A DNA stretch of 64,000 nucleotides from Mesobacterium_A sp034670065 (GTDB lineage Bacteria > Pseudomonadota > Alphaproteobacteria > Rhodobacterales > Rhodobacteraceae). The position numbers were made by a program, and so were the translations under genes. Below the pieces are notes generated by a model. That model did no database searches, was not told the DNA's origin, and worked only from the letters and a program-made list of their open reading frames with translations. The stretch's first letter is position 1. Every line of letters starts with the position of its first letter. The stretch is taken from contig JAXMOG010000009.1 in assembly GCA_034670065.1 (NCBI GenBank), positions 88,828-152,827 of the forward strand. The letters are read 5' to 3'. Shown piece after piece: positions 9,358-18,781 of this stretch.

Positions 9358-9965
9358 CGCCAAGCAAACGCGCTTTTGATGTTTTTTTTGCCGTGCTGCT
9401 GGCAGTGGTCTTGGCGCCCGTCGCATTGGTCATTGCTTTGGTGATCATGCTGTTCGACGGCCGTCCGGTTTTCTATGTGTCTGAGCGAATGAAGACAGCG
9501 GAACATGGTTTCCCGCTGTGGAAGTTCCGCACCATGAGTGTTGTGCAGACAGACGCTGGCGTTTCAGGTGGCAACAAAGACAGCCGCATCACACAAACAG
9601 GCCGGTTTTTGCGGAAATACAGACTGGATGAAATTCCGCAGCTTTGGAACATTTTGCGCGGTGATATCAGCTTTGTTGGTCCGCGACCGCCATTGCGCCA
9701 TTATGTTGAAAAGTTTCCGGACATTTATAGCAAGGTGTTGATCGCGCGGCCGGGGCTGACGGGGTTGGCGACCTTGGTCTATCATCAAACAGAAGAGCGT
9801 TTGCTGGCCAAATGCCATACGTCAGAAGAAACCGAAGAGGTCTATAGCCGTCGCTGTGTTCCAGCCAAGGCGAAGTTGGATGTGATCTACGCCCGCAATC
9901 AAAGTGTTTGCGGAGATTTTCGGATAATGCTGGCTACAGTTTTTCGCAGCCTATCGCTGCACTGA
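9354..9965 (+). CDS. Phosphoglycosyl transferase (bacterial sugar transferase, WcaJ/ExoY catalytic core)
   Basis: The 203-residue protein has one N-terminal membrane segment (residues 8-32) followed by the bacterial sugar transferase core: WKFRTM, the RKYRLDEIPQLWN segment with the catalytic Asp-Glu pair, and FVGPRPPL. These enzymes attach the first sugar phosphate to undecaprenyl phosphate on the inner-membrane inner face. The ATG at 9354 overlaps the epimerase stop; the open frame extends upstream to 9315, but that extension lies inside the epimerase gene. It is one of two such enzymes in the window (see 33838). Length matches the small, single-helix group rather than the polytopic WbaP type. 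Confidence 0.88.
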   Translation: MTPSKRAFDVFFAVLLAVVLAPVALVIALVIMLFDGRPVFYVSERMKTAEHGFPLWKFRTMSVVQTDAGVSGGNKDSRITQTGRFLRKYRLDEIPQLWNILRGDISFVGPRPPLRHYVEKFPDIYSKVLIARPGLTGLATLVYHQTEERLLAKCHTSEETEEVYSRRCVPAKAKLDVIYARNQSVCGDFRIMLATVFRSLSLH

Positions 9966-9972
9966 ACCGGGG

Positions 9973-10656
9973 TTAGCGGCGCAGATACTGTGTGTCGATA
10001 TAGCCAATAATATCGCCGGCCCATTGGTGCCCGCTTAAGACGTACCCGTCACTGGCAACCAGATAAGCGTTTGAGAAAGTTGCTGACCCATTTGCACATT
10101 GGGCCACAACGATCTGCGCGACGGTATCGATTGTTCCCAAGGCAACGGGCGCATTTCCGCCCGGAACAACAGAGCATGACCAGCTTTGCCGTTCTTGCGT
10201 ATTTGCAGCGTTCAGGAAATTCATTGTGATTTGTGCGGATCCTGCGCTTTTGCTGCGTACCAACCGTTCCAGCGGTGCAACTGTCGATGACATCAGATCA
10301 CCGCCGAAACCGCGGGTTGCTACAATTACACCGTCCCGCATCACAATGGATTCACGCTGGGAATTGGCAAAGGTGGCTTGTCGACCGTTGGTTGCGATCT
10401 GAGCCATCAAGCCCTGATTTTTCGATTTGTCCAAAACCACCAAAACGAGCGGTGCGTCGCTGCGTGCCAGCTCTGCCGAAATCATTTCAGATGAAACCGC
10501 TGTTGGGGCAGTGTCTTTCTTTCGACGAGTCAGGTCTTTGACGATGTTTGCTGCGATCGAAAAACCATCAATCTCAGAGGTATTCTTGTTGCCGCAACCG
10601 GACAAAAAGCTGGCTGCCAATGCCCCTGCCAAAATGGCCTTCATCGCAATTTTCAT
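9973..10656 (-). CDS. YjbF-like outer-membrane lipoprotein
   Basis: The 227-residue protein carries a lipoprotein signal with lipobox FLSGCG (cysteine near residue 21). The rest is a soluble beta-rich domain with a WSCSVVPGG segment and the conserved YVLSGHQWAGD block near the C-terminus, which resembles the YjbF/GfcB family found in group 4 capsule and yjbEFGH clusters. It is translationally coupled (ATGA at 10653-10656) to the YjbH-like gene upstream. The family is thought to help polysaccharide secretion; the exact role is unknown. Confidence 0.7.
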   Translation of the reverse strand: MKIAMKAILAGALAASFLSGCGNKNTSEIDGFSIAANIVKDLTRRKKDTAPTAVSSEMISAELARSDAPLVLVVLDKSKNQGLMAQIATNGRQATFANSQRESIVMRDGVIVATRGFGGDLMSSTVAPLERLVRSKSAGSAQITMNFLNAANTQERQSWSCSVVPGGNAPVALGTIDTVAQIVVAQCANGSATFSNAYLVASDGYVLSGHQWAGDIIGYIDTQYLRR

Positions 10657-12761
10657 CGCCAGAACTTGCCCCAGGATTCCGCCAATTCAGGCTTGTGATA
10701 TTCGCGCGTTTTTTCATAGAGACGCCCGCGAACATTCAGGCGCGCGCCGCCATCACGTGTAAGCGATTGAAGGTTAACCTTTGCGTCAAATCTGGACGGT
10801 TTGCTGGTTGCCCAGGAAAGCGGGATCGTGAAGCGCAGACCTTTGTCAAATGATCCTTCACCAAAATCATCTGCTGATGCGTCGGTGAAGGTGGCATAAG
10901 CGCCAAGCCGCCATCCATTTGCGAATTCTCTATCAACTGAGATTGTCGCGCCGATGTCGCCCGCCAGATAGCGGCCCACATCCAGTTGACCATGATACCC
11001 CTTGCCGATGTCATAATAGGCAGACGCATGTCCCATAAGGATATCGTAATCGCGCAGACCAAGCTGTTGGTCAAAGTCGCGCTGTTGGACATAGTTCAAC
11101 TCTGCGCCAAGTGCCAAACGGCTGTCGACAGGCTTCCACAGAACTTCGCCCGACACACCTGCGTACATCGATTCCAAATACCCAAGGGTCAGACGGCTGT
11201 AGATGTTTTCCGCAGGCCGAGCGTAGTGAGACAACGTCAGATAATCCAACGACGGGTCACCTTGTTTGGCGTACAGCGCACTGTTTGTGCGTACGGGTGG
11301 CAAATTGGTGCTGTTCTTGATTTGGCCATCCCCGATTGAGCCAACCAAGGTTTTTGAGATTGACCCTGCCAGCACAATATTTGGAGCAATGGTGTAGCTT
11401 GCCTCTGCTCTTGCGCGCAGATCAGCCCGTACCGGATTTTGTGGGTCAAACATGCTGAAATTCAAAATGGGGCGGAATGACCACTCGAACCGTTTTCTGG
11501 TTGGGTCCATCGTTCCTTTGGCCAAGCCAAAAGCATCCGAAACCACAGCCCGTTCCAACATCAATGCACTGTCGCTGTGTTCAAAGCGTTCAATGTCAGA
11601 ACGTTTCAGTTCGACCGCCGACATTGGAATGCCGTCAACGATTGGCACGATGATGAAGTTCTCAACCGATCCCGGAAGCGAGCGTGTCATGGCGCGGGCG
11701 GTGCGGCCAATCGCTTGGGCGCCAACACCGTAGCGAGAATTGTGAATCCGCACGATGGCGCTGTCTTCGGTCAGGTCCAAAGCACCTAGGGAAATACCTT
11801 CCAGTTTCAGCGTCGAACGCAGCCGTTTTTCAGTTTTGGCTTTGGCTGATGGGTCCACGGCCCAGCCAAGATCGCTTGCTTGCCCTGGCGCGCGAACAGC
11901 CACCGGTAATGGTGCGCCTTCTGAACCGCCCGGCGCCGCAGAGTGGCGCGGGTTTGCCAAGAAGGTAAGCTGAGCGCCAAAGGTGCTGCCATATGTATGG
12001 TAAAGCGAAAGCTGTGTGCCACGGTTCAGCCGATAGTCGATGCCGTAGTTCAAAGAGCTGCTGCGGTCAAAACCGCCATTGGCGGTTTCTTCGCTATAGG
12101 CGTCAGACGAATATTCGATTTTGAACGTCAGCTTGTCGCTTGGCTGAAAAGCGATGCCGCCAAATGCCGATATGTCGCCGCGGAACCAACGGTCGTAGGC
12201 AGGGATGCCGCCCGTGGCCAGAATGGTGGTTGAACGGTTACCGAATGATGCGAAGGACCCGTGGCCCGCCAGTCGGCCCCATCCAAGACCGCCAGTCACC
12301 TGAAGGCCCGGCTTCAGAGTTTTCGACGCAACGATGTATTCGCCGCCATAAAGCCCCGTGCCGATGAAATCTTGAAATCCAATCGCGACAGCCGGGCGGA
12401 TATCGCCTTCATCCAGCAGTTGGTAACGCAAGTCGAAGCTGCGGTCGTAGTAGGTGCCGTCTACGCTATGCGGGTGATTGAAATTGCCAAGTGCTGTGTA
12501 CCGGAAACTCCCGGACAGACGTGGCGCAATCTGGAACGTCAAAGTGGTTCGGGTGGTGTCACCAACCTTGGAAAAAGTCGTGGCAATTGTGGCGTCTTCA
12601 TCCGCGAATGCGGTTGGCATGTCTATCAAGCTGGGAGTGCCATAGGTGCCGTAAGAAACGCCCGCGTCTTGGGCGTTGGCCAGCGGAGATGCCAGTAACA
12701 GCGTTCCAAGTGCGGTCGCGGAAAAACCGTAGCGCAAATTGACATAGGCATTTCGTGGCAC
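10653..12761 (-). CDS. YjbH-like outer-membrane protein of exopolysaccharide secretion
   Basis: The 702-residue protein has a cleavable signal ending ANAQDAG (about residue 31) and is built of amphipathic beta strands with many aromatic girdle residues, as expected for a large outer-membrane barrel. The N-terminal motif YGTYGTPSLIDMPTAF is characteristic of the YjbH (DUF940) family. Translation begins at a GTG with GGGGAG seven bases upstream; no in-frame ATG lies near. It pairs with the YjbF-like lipoprotein but the YjbE and YjbG partners are absent. It likely works alongside the Wza-type protein in moving the glycan across the outer membrane. Confidence 0.78.
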   Translation of the reverse strand: MPRNAYVNLRYGFSATALGTLLLASPLANAQDAGVSYGTYGTPSLIDMPTAFADEDATIATTFSKVGDTTRTTLTFQIAPRLSGSFRYTALGNFNHPHSVDGTYYDRSFDLRYQLLDEGDIRPAVAIGFQDFIGTGLYGGEYIVASKTLKPGLQVTGGLGWGRLAGHGSFASFGNRSTTILATGGIPAYDRWFRGDISAFGGIAFQPSDKLTFKIEYSSDAYSEETANGGFDRSSSLNYGIDYRLNRGTQLSLYHTYGSTFGAQLTFLANPRHSAAPGGSEGAPLPVAVRAPGQASDLGWAVDPSAKAKTEKRLRSTLKLEGISLGALDLTEDSAIVRIHNSRYGVGAQAIGRTARAMTRSLPGSVENFIIVPIVDGIPMSAVELKRSDIERFEHSDSALMLERAVVSDAFGLAKGTMDPTRKRFEWSFRPILNFSMFDPQNPVRADLRARAEASYTIAPNIVLAGSISKTLVGSIGDGQIKNSTNLPPVRTNSALYAKQGDPSLDYLTLSHYARPAENIYSRLTLGYLESMYAGVSGEVLWKPVDSRLALGAELNYVQQRDFDQQLGLRDYDILMGHASAYYDIGKGYHGQLDVGRYLAGDIGATISVDREFANGWRLGAYATFTDASADDFGEGSFDKGLRFTIPLSWATSKPSRFDAKVNLQSLTRDGGARLNVRGRLYEKTREYHKPELAESWGKFWR

Positions 12762-12887
12762 CGGACTGCTCCCCGAAGTCGGACGACTTTATTACGTGTT
12801 ACGCCAGCAACGCGGCCTTGTCCATTGGTCCGCAAAATGACTGTCAATAAGTGACGAAACCTTGCCACTGAGCGACAATTTTAAGTG

Positions 12888-12902
12888 TTAATAGCCCCTT
12901 AA
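12888..12902. promoter_or_regulatory. CtrA-type box upstream of motB
   Basis: The bases read TTAA, seven spacer bases (TAGCCCC), then TTAA. This matches the full-length consensus for the cell-cycle and motility regulator CtrA of alphaproteobacteria. It lies about 50 bases upstream of the motB start and in the divergent region towards the yjbH-like gene, so control of the flagellar operon by CtrA is likely. An additional TTAA half-site lies a few bases upstream (12881-12884). Confidence 0.65.
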
Positions 12903-12951
12903 CATCTGAACTGCTATCGCTTCGATGGGGGTTAGAAAGTGGTGGTTGAAG

Positions 12952-13770
12952 ATGAATGGCGGCAACGTTGCGCCGATCATCATCAAGAAGAAAAAGGTTG
13001 TTGGGGGCGATGGGCATCATGGTGGTGCCTGGAAAGTGGCGTATGCGGATTTCGTAACCGCCATGATGGCTTTTTTTCTTTTGATGTGGCTGCTTAACGC
13101 GACGACGGAAAAGCAGCGAAAGGGTATTGCAGACTATTTTAACCCGACAATTGCGGTCAATCGCGTGTCTGGCGGTGGCGATGGCAGTTTAGGTGGACAG
13201 TCGGTGTTTTCGGAAAACACGTTGCCTCGCATGGGTACGGGGGCGACCAGCTTGAATCCGACGTCCAGCGATGCGGCGCGGGGCGCCATTAATGCCAGTG
13301 CCGGCGATGGTGGTGAAAAGGCCCAGGACGCAGTTGCAGGGCTATTGGGAAGCGGTGGGGAATCCATCCTTGAGGTGAATGAACAAAAACATGTTGAGCT
13401 GCGCCTGACGGACGAAGGACTAGTTATTGAATTCTTCGACATTCCGGACAGTCCCTTGTTCGCATCAGACGGGACGCCAAATCAAATCATGCAGTCCCTA
13501 GTTCGGGCCGTCGCACGGACGGCGCAGGCGGTGAACAATTCCCTTGCGATCAAAGCGCATGTCGCGACACCCGCATTGGTTTTGAAAGACCGCCAAACGT
13601 GGGAGCTGTCTTCAGATCGCGCAAACACTGTCCGGAAGTTATTGGCGGGCACGCATAAAGTCGACGGACGGATCAAGAAAGTGACAGCACTGGGGGATAA
13701 GGATCTCGCTCATTCCAACCCCATGTCTGTTCGGAACAACAGGATCGAAATCGTGTTTCTCCGCAGGTGA
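12952..13770 (+). CDS. motB: Flagellar motor stator protein MotB
   Basis: The 272-residue protein has the GAWKVAYADFVTAMMAFFLL segment, giving the single membrane helix with the proton-carrying aspartate at residue 33. The C-terminal part is an OmpA-like peptidoglycan-binding domain (WELSSDRANTVRKLL and the final MSVRNNRIEIVFL). The ATG at 12952 is preferred to the one at 12925, because family members begin just before the basic IIIKKKK stretch. No motA is adjacent in this window; it must be encoded elsewhere. It heads the flagellar gene run that continues to flgI. Confidence 0.9.
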   Translation: MNGGNVAPIIIKKKKVVGGDGHHGGAWKVAYADFVTAMMAFFLLMWLLNATTEKQRKGIADYFNPTIAVNRVSGGGDGSLGGQSVFSENTLPRMGTGATSLNPTSSDAARGAINASAGDGGEKAQDAVAGLLGSGGESILEVNEQKHVELRLTDEGLVIEFFDIPDSPLFASDGTPNQIMQSLVRAVARTAQAVNNSLAIKAHVATPALVLKDRQTWELSSDRANTVRKLLAGTHKVDGRIKKVTALGDKDLAHSNPMSVRNNRIEIVFLRR

Positions 13771-13853
13771 GCTGGGAACAATTTGACCTATTAGCGGCGT
13801 GTTAATCGGGCGTCCGTATGCAGAAGGGACAGCACAACTCAAAAGGGTTCGAC

Positions 13854-15155
13854 ATGACCATTTCGTCTTCTTTGAATGCAGGGGTAGCCGGCCTTGCATC
13901 TAACGCAACGCGGCTTGCGGCCATTTCGGACAATATCGCCAATTCTGCCACTCACGGATATCGGCGTGTCGAAACATCGTTTCAATCGATGGTGATGTCT
14001 TCTCGTGGGGGGGAATATTCTGCCGGTGGTGTGCGTGTGGAAACGCGCCGGTTGATTGACCAAAGCGGGTCTTTGGTGGCCACGACAAATGCTACCGATC
14101 TGGCTGTGCGCGGGCGTGGTTTTTTGCCAGTTGCGCGGTCTACGGAAGTAGAGGCAGGCAACGGCGAACCAAAACTCTTGCTAACAACCACGGGTTCATT
14201 TCGAACAGATGCCAATGGGATACTGCGAACCGATTCCGGGTTAACATTGTTGGGATGGCCCGCATTGCCCGATGGTTCGGTTCCCACGTATCCACGTGAC
14301 ACGTCAGATGGGCTGGAACCGGTCCAAATCAACGTAAACCAATTTTCTGGGGAGCCTACGACCAGGATGTCGCTAGGGGTCAACCTGCCGGCAACAGAGA
14401 CAACGGCCGGTGCCACGGGCGACACTTTGGAATTGTCCGTTGAATACTATGACAACTTGGGTCGATCAGAGAATATTCACGTCGCCTACACGCCCACGGT
14501 GCCCGCAACCGGGACTTCCAATGAATGGACGATGGTCGTCACCGATACCGCCACTCCAGGAACGGTTATCGGAGAGTATACGCTGACATTCGAAGATTCA
14601 CGAACTTCAGGCGGAACTTTGCAGTCGGTGGCGACCGTTTCAGGTGGTGCGTATGATCCTTTGACAGGTGCGTTGACTGTGACTGTTGCTGGCGGGCCGA
14701 TAGAGCTGAATATCGGTAAGCCCGGTGATAGCGATGGGCTTACCCAGCTTTCGGACAGTTTTGCACCGCTGAATATTTCCAAGGACGGCTCACCAGTCGG
14801 GAACATGACAAGTGTGGAGGTTGACGAGCAAGGGGTGGTTTTTGCCTATTTTGACACTGGTATTTCCCGTCCGATCTACCAAGTGCCCTTGATCGATTTG
14901 CCCAACCCCAACGGTATGATTGCTCTGGATAAGCAGACATATGTGCCTTCGCCAGAAAGCGGCAGCTATTTTCTATGGAATGCCGGTGACGGGCCGACGG
15001 GTGACATTGTCTCTTTTGCTTTGGAAGAGTCGTCCACAGATGTCGCCAGCGAATTGACCGACATGATCCAAACCCAGCGGGCGTATTCCTCCAACGCGAA
15101 AGTCATCCAAACGGTGGATGAAATGCTTCAGGAAACCACAAACATTAAGCGCTGA
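13854..15155 (+). CDS. flgE: Flagellar hook protein FlgE
   Basis: The 433-residue protein shows the flagellar rod/hook N-terminal motif (ATRLAAISDNIANSATHGYRR) and the matching C-terminal motif ending DMIQTQRAYSSNAKVIQTVD. These two coiled regions pack in the axial structure. The ATG at 13854, after AAAAGGG, is preferred to one at 13818. A middle beta-rich domain of about 300 residues fits a hook protein rather than a short rod protein. It is the second gene in the motB-flgI run and is exported by the flagellar type III system. Confidence 0.9.
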   Translation: MTISSSLNAGVAGLASNATRLAAISDNIANSATHGYRRVETSFQSMVMSSRGGEYSAGGVRVETRRLIDQSGSLVATTNATDLAVRGRGFLPVARSTEVEAGNGEPKLLLTTTGSFRTDANGILRTDSGLTLLGWPALPDGSVPTYPRDTSDGLEPVQINVNQFSGEPTTRMSLGVNLPATETTAGATGDTLELSVEYYDNLGRSENIHVAYTPTVPATGTSNEWTMVVTDTATPGTVIGEYTLTFEDSRTSGGTLQSVATVSGGAYDPLTGALTVTVAGGPIELNIGKPGDSDGLTQLSDSFAPLNISKDGSPVGNMTSVEVDEQGVVFAYFDTGISRPIYQVPLIDLPNPNGMIALDKQTYVPSPESGSYFLWNAGDGPTGDIVSFALEESSTDVASELTDMIQTQRAYSSNAKVIQTVDEMLQETTNIKR

Positions 15156-15180
15156 TCGTAGTCATTCAGGAGATTGATCC

Positions 15181-16626
15181 ATGAGTCTGACAGGAGCTTT
15201 GTCAAATGCAGCAAGCGGGCTGGCAGTGAATGCCCGGTCGGCAAGCTTGGTGTCATCCAATATTTCCAACGCACTCACAGAAGGATACGGCCGCCGCGAA
15301 TTGATTGTTGTCACAAATGCAAACAGCACGCACGGCGGAGTCCGTATTCAAACGGTTCTGCGACACAGCAATCATGTTCTGACGCAGGATCGCAGACAAG
15401 CAGATGCTGAAGCCAGTGCCTTGGGTGCACAAACAACAGCAGCACGTCGAATAGAGCAACTTGTTGGATCGGGGATTGAGGACGACTCCCTGTTGGCGAT
15501 CATCAATAAATTCGAAGCCAGTTTAATAACAGCCGCGGCTGATCCGTCCTCTGAAGCGCGATTGAAAGAAATCGCGCGATCAGCGTCTGACGTCGCGACG
15601 AAGTTCAACACAATATCCGAGGGTGTTCAGACTGTCAGAATGTTGGCTGAGGCCAAGATCGAGGAAGAAATCGGCATTCTTAATGCAGCCTTGGCGCGTG
15701 TTGAGGGCTTAAACGCCCGGATTTCCGGTATTGTCGGGCAGGATCGCGATCCCTCTGCATTGATCGATCAGAGACAACAAGCCATCGATGAGATTTCTTC
15801 CATTGTTCCTGTTCGTGTTGTTGAGCGTGAGCGTGAAATGGTTGCGATATTTTCCAATGGGGGCGAGATCCTGATTGAAGATAGCGCGCGGAAACTTGAA
15901 TTTTCGCCGGTTAACTTGATCGAACCTCACATGACCCTAAGCAACGGTCTGTTGAATGGTTTGACGATCGATGGACGGCAGGTCGATCCCAGTGGATCGG
16001 GGATGATGTCTGGCGGGTCACTTGCTGCGCATTTTGATGTGCGTGACCAGTTGGCGACGTCTATGCAGAGTGAGTTGGATGGAATTGCCCGTGATTTGAT
16101 AGAACGGTTTCAATTTGGTGGCCCAGACACGACTTTGACGGCTGGCGATCCAGGGTTGTTTACCGATCAAGGTTTCACGTTTCTCAGCACGGACGAAGTT
16201 GGTATCGCCAATAGACTCCAACTGAATGCTTCCGTTGTTCCAAACGGCCCAAACACGTGGAAGCTTCGAGATGGTCTTAATAGCGTGGTCCCCGGCAATG
16301 TTGGGGACAGCATTCTGATCAATGGCTTGAAAGACGCGCTGAACGCGCGCGTTTCACCTTCGTCCGCAACGTTGCCGTCGCATGCCTCTTCTTTGCTTGA
16401 CCATGTATCACGAATGACCAGCAACAGCGCAGAAACGCGCGTTTCTCTGGAAAAACATCAGGTCAGTGCGCAGGCGGCCGTGGTCGCGATTTCAGAAGAA
16501 GAAATGGCGCAAGGCGTCGACACAGATTTCGAACTTCAAAATCTGATGCGTATTGAGCAGGCCTATGCAGCCAATGCACGTGTCATCCAGGTTGTGGACG
16601 AACTTTTGGATATTTTGCTGCGATAG
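15181..16626 (+). CDS. flgK: Hook-filament junction protein FlgK (HAP1)
   Basis: The 481-residue protein starts with the rod/hook motif (ALSNAASGLAVNARSASLVS followed by SNISNALTEGYGRRE) and ends with the FlgK-type C-terminal helix (DTDFELQNLMRIEQAYAANA, VIQVVDELLDILLR). A HAP1-like central part contains SALIDQRQQAIDEIS. An AGGAG ribosome site sits ten bases ahead of the ATG. It lies 25 bases after flgE and 16 before flgL. It is somewhat shorter than enterobacterial FlgK, as is common in this group. Confidence 0.9.
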   Translation: MSLTGALSNAASGLAVNARSASLVSSNISNALTEGYGRRELIVVTNANSTHGGVRIQTVLRHSNHVLTQDRRQADAEASALGAQTTAARRIEQLVGSGIEDDSLLAIINKFEASLITAAADPSSEARLKEIARSASDVATKFNTISEGVQTVRMLAEAKIEEEIGILNAALARVEGLNARISGIVGQDRDPSALIDQRQQAIDEISSIVPVRVVEREREMVAIFSNGGEILIEDSARKLEFSPVNLIEPHMTLSNGLLNGLTIDGRQVDPSGSGMMSGGSLAAHFDVRDQLATSMQSELDGIARDLIERFQFGGPDTTLTAGDPGLFTDQGFTFLSTDEVGIANRLQLNASVVPNGPNTWKLRDGLNSVVPGNVGDSILINGLKDALNARVSPSSATLPSHASSLLDHVSRMTSNSAETRVSLEKHQVSAQAAVVAISEEEMAQGVDTDFELQNLMRIEQAYAANARVIQVVDELLDILLR

Positions 16627-16642
16627 TTTTGGGGGAAGGTGA

Positions 16643-17647
16643 ATGCAATCTATTGGTGATTTGGCTCAGTTATTTGGACTACAAACCAGACAAGCGCAAC
16701 TGAAACGCAGTGTGTCAGCTCTCAGCCAACAGCTGACCACCGGGTTAACTTCGGACCCGGCCAGTCATCTTGGTGTTTCGATGCGTGAGGTTGCCAGCCT
16801 TCAAAGTGAGACGCAAAGATTGTCGGCGTTTCGCCAAATTGGAACCGAAGTTGCAGTCAAGGCTGAAACAATTCAATTCGTTCTAGGCGACATTCAGGAT
16901 GCGACATCAGATTTGTCGTCCCTGTTTTTGCGATCCGACATTCAGCAGTCTTCTGATGCTCGTCAGGCGATCTCCAACTCATCTGGCCATGTTTTTGAGA
17001 TGATTGTGGATCGCCTGAACACAAGACACGCCGAAACTTCGATCTTTGCGGGTACCGCGACTGATCAGCCTGCATTGGCCAACTCAGAAACGATTTACGC
17101 AACCGCAAGATCAGCGGTATCTGGCGCGGTGACGGCAACTGATATCCTGAATGCCCTGGACACATGGTTCGACACGCCAGCTGGCGGATTTGAGACCACC
17201 GCATTTTTGGGCGCACAGACTTCTGTGCGGCGCGTCGCACTTAACGATGCAGAAAGTGTTTCGATGGCGATTCGTGCGGATGACGCAGTGTTCCGTGATG
17301 CGATGAAATCTACCTTGGCGGCTAAGCTGGCAATGGATGATACGTTGAGTTTAGACGCGTCAACGCAAGCTGCTTTGCTGCAATCTTCCCGTGATCAATT
17401 ATTGCAATTGCAAAGCAACCTATCGTCAATTCGGGCTGAGGTCGGAGCAACTCAAGAGAAGATTTCCAATGTGAATGCCCGCAACGCGGCAAGGATGTCT
17501 GAGGTCGCTGTTACACTTAGCGATATTTTGGCGGTCGATCCGTATGAGATTGCGACGCGGCTTGAGCAGTCGCAAGCTCAAATGGAGGCGCTTTTTGCAG
17601 TCAGCGCCAGAAGCAGGAATTTGCGCCTAGTGGATTTCTTGCGATGA
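16643..17647 (+). CDS. flgL: Flagellar hook-associated protein FlgL (HAP3)
   Basis: The 334-residue protein has flagellin-like helical termini: an N-terminal half with LKRSVSALSQQLTTGLTSDP and the TSIFAGTATDQPALAN segment that is typical of FlgL rather than flagellin, and a C-terminal helix with AARMSEVAVTLSDILAVDPY. It would bridge FlgK to the filament. It overlaps the next gene, flgI, by ATGA at 17644-17647, suggesting coupled translation. Confidence 0.87.
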   Translation: MQSIGDLAQLFGLQTRQAQLKRSVSALSQQLTTGLTSDPASHLGVSMREVASLQSETQRLSAFRQIGTEVAVKAETIQFVLGDIQDATSDLSSLFLRSDIQQSSDARQAISNSSGHVFEMIVDRLNTRHAETSIFAGTATDQPALANSETIYATARSAVSGAVTATDILNALDTWFDTPAGGFETTAFLGAQTSVRRVALNDAESVSMAIRADDAVFRDAMKSTLAAKLAMDDTLSLDASTQAALLQSSRDQLLQLQSNLSSIRAEVGATQEKISNVNARNAARMSEVAVTLSDILAVDPYEIATRLEQSQAQMEALFAVSARSRNLRLVDFLR

Positions 17648-18768
17648 TCAAAATCCAACGAAATACAGTTTTTCTGACCCTGGTTTTTTGCCTTTTTAGC
17701 CATCTGCCCAACGCGGTCGGGGCGCAGGCAATCCGGATAAAAGACTTGGTCGAGTTCAGCGGTGTTCGAGGTAACGACTTGGTCGGATATGGTTTGGTCG
17801 TTGGGTTGAATGGCACGGGTGATGGGCTGCGAAACGCCCCGTTTACTGAAGAATTGATGGAAAACATCCTTGAACGACTTGGTGTGAACGTTTCTGGAGA
17901 ACAATTTCGTCCAAAGAATGTGGCGTCAGTAATTGTTACAGCGACTCTACCGCCGTTTGCTCGGGCGGGTGGCACTGTGGATGTCACCGTTTCTGCAATT
18001 GGAGATGCAAAAAGCTTATTGGGCGGTACGCTGGTCATGACACCATTGAATGCGGCTGACGGTCAGATCTATGCGGTGGCGCAGGGTACAATCATTGCGG
18101 GCGGAGCGGCAGCAGAAGGAGATGGCGCAAAAACGGTACAGGGCGTTCCGACGTCTGGGGCGATACCGTCCGGTGCGCGAGTGGAGCGCGAAGTTGCCTT
18201 TGAGTTTTCAGAACTTTCTGCGTTGCGTTTGGCATTGCGAGAACCGGATTTCACGACGGCATCGCGAATTGAAGAGACGATAAATCGGACGTTCCGACGG
18301 CAGGTTGCACTGATGGCTGATGCCGGCACAGTAGAAATTGATCTGCGTGCATCAGGGGAAGCGTCACCAGCGCATTTCTTGGTCAAAATCGAAAATCTGC
18401 CAGTGCAACCGCAACGTCGCGCTGCCGTTGTGGTGGATCAAAGATCTGGGACCATTGTAATGGGGGAGGATGTTCGCATTTCGCGCGTTGCTGTCTCTCA
18501 GGGCAATCTGACACTTCGCATTCAGGAACAGCCGATCGTCGTTCAACCCAATCCTTTTTCGGAGGGTCAGTCCATTGTGGTGCCGCGAACCGAAGCTGCG
18601 CTGGAAGAAGGAGAGGGTTTGGCTTTGGCAGAGGTTCCCGAAGGCACCTCTTTGTCGGAGGTAATCGCAGGGCTAAATGCGCTGGGCGTTGCACCAAGGG
18701 ACATGATCGACATTTTGAAAAGCATCAAAGCCGCAGGCGCACTGCATGCGGAGTTTATTGTTCAATAA
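17644..18768 (+). CDS. flgI: Flagellar P-ring protein FlgI
   Basis: The 374-residue protein starts with a Sec signal (about residues 1-28, ending in AVGAQA). The hallmark FlgI sequences follow: IKDLVEFSGVRGNDLVGYGL, VVGLNGTGDG, and KNVASVIVTATLPPFARAGG. The C-terminal end, VAPRDMIDILKSIKAAGALH, is also diagnostic. It forms the periplasmic peptidoglycan ring of the basal body. It is the last flagellar gene of the run; only 13 bases separate it from the convergent ABC permease gene, and no terminator hairpin is evident there. Confidence 0.93.
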   Translation: MIKIQRNTVFLTLVFCLFSHLPNAVGAQAIRIKDLVEFSGVRGNDLVGYGLVVGLNGTGDGLRNAPFTEELMENILERLGVNVSGEQFRPKNVASVIVTATLPPFARAGGTVDVTVSAIGDAKSLLGGTLVMTPLNAADGQIYAVAQGTIIAGGAAAEGDGAKTVQGVPTSGAIPSGARVEREVAFEFSELSALRLALREPDFTTASRIEETINRTFRRQVALMADAGTVEIDLRASGEASPAHFLVKIENLPVQPQRRAAVVVDQRSGTIVMGEDVRISRVAVSQGNLTLRIQEQPIVVQPNPFSEGQSIVVPRTEAALEEGEGLALAEVPEGTSLSEVIAGLNALGVAPRDMIDILKSIKAAGALHAEFIVQ

Positions 18769-18781
18769 TGGGGGCTTGTGA

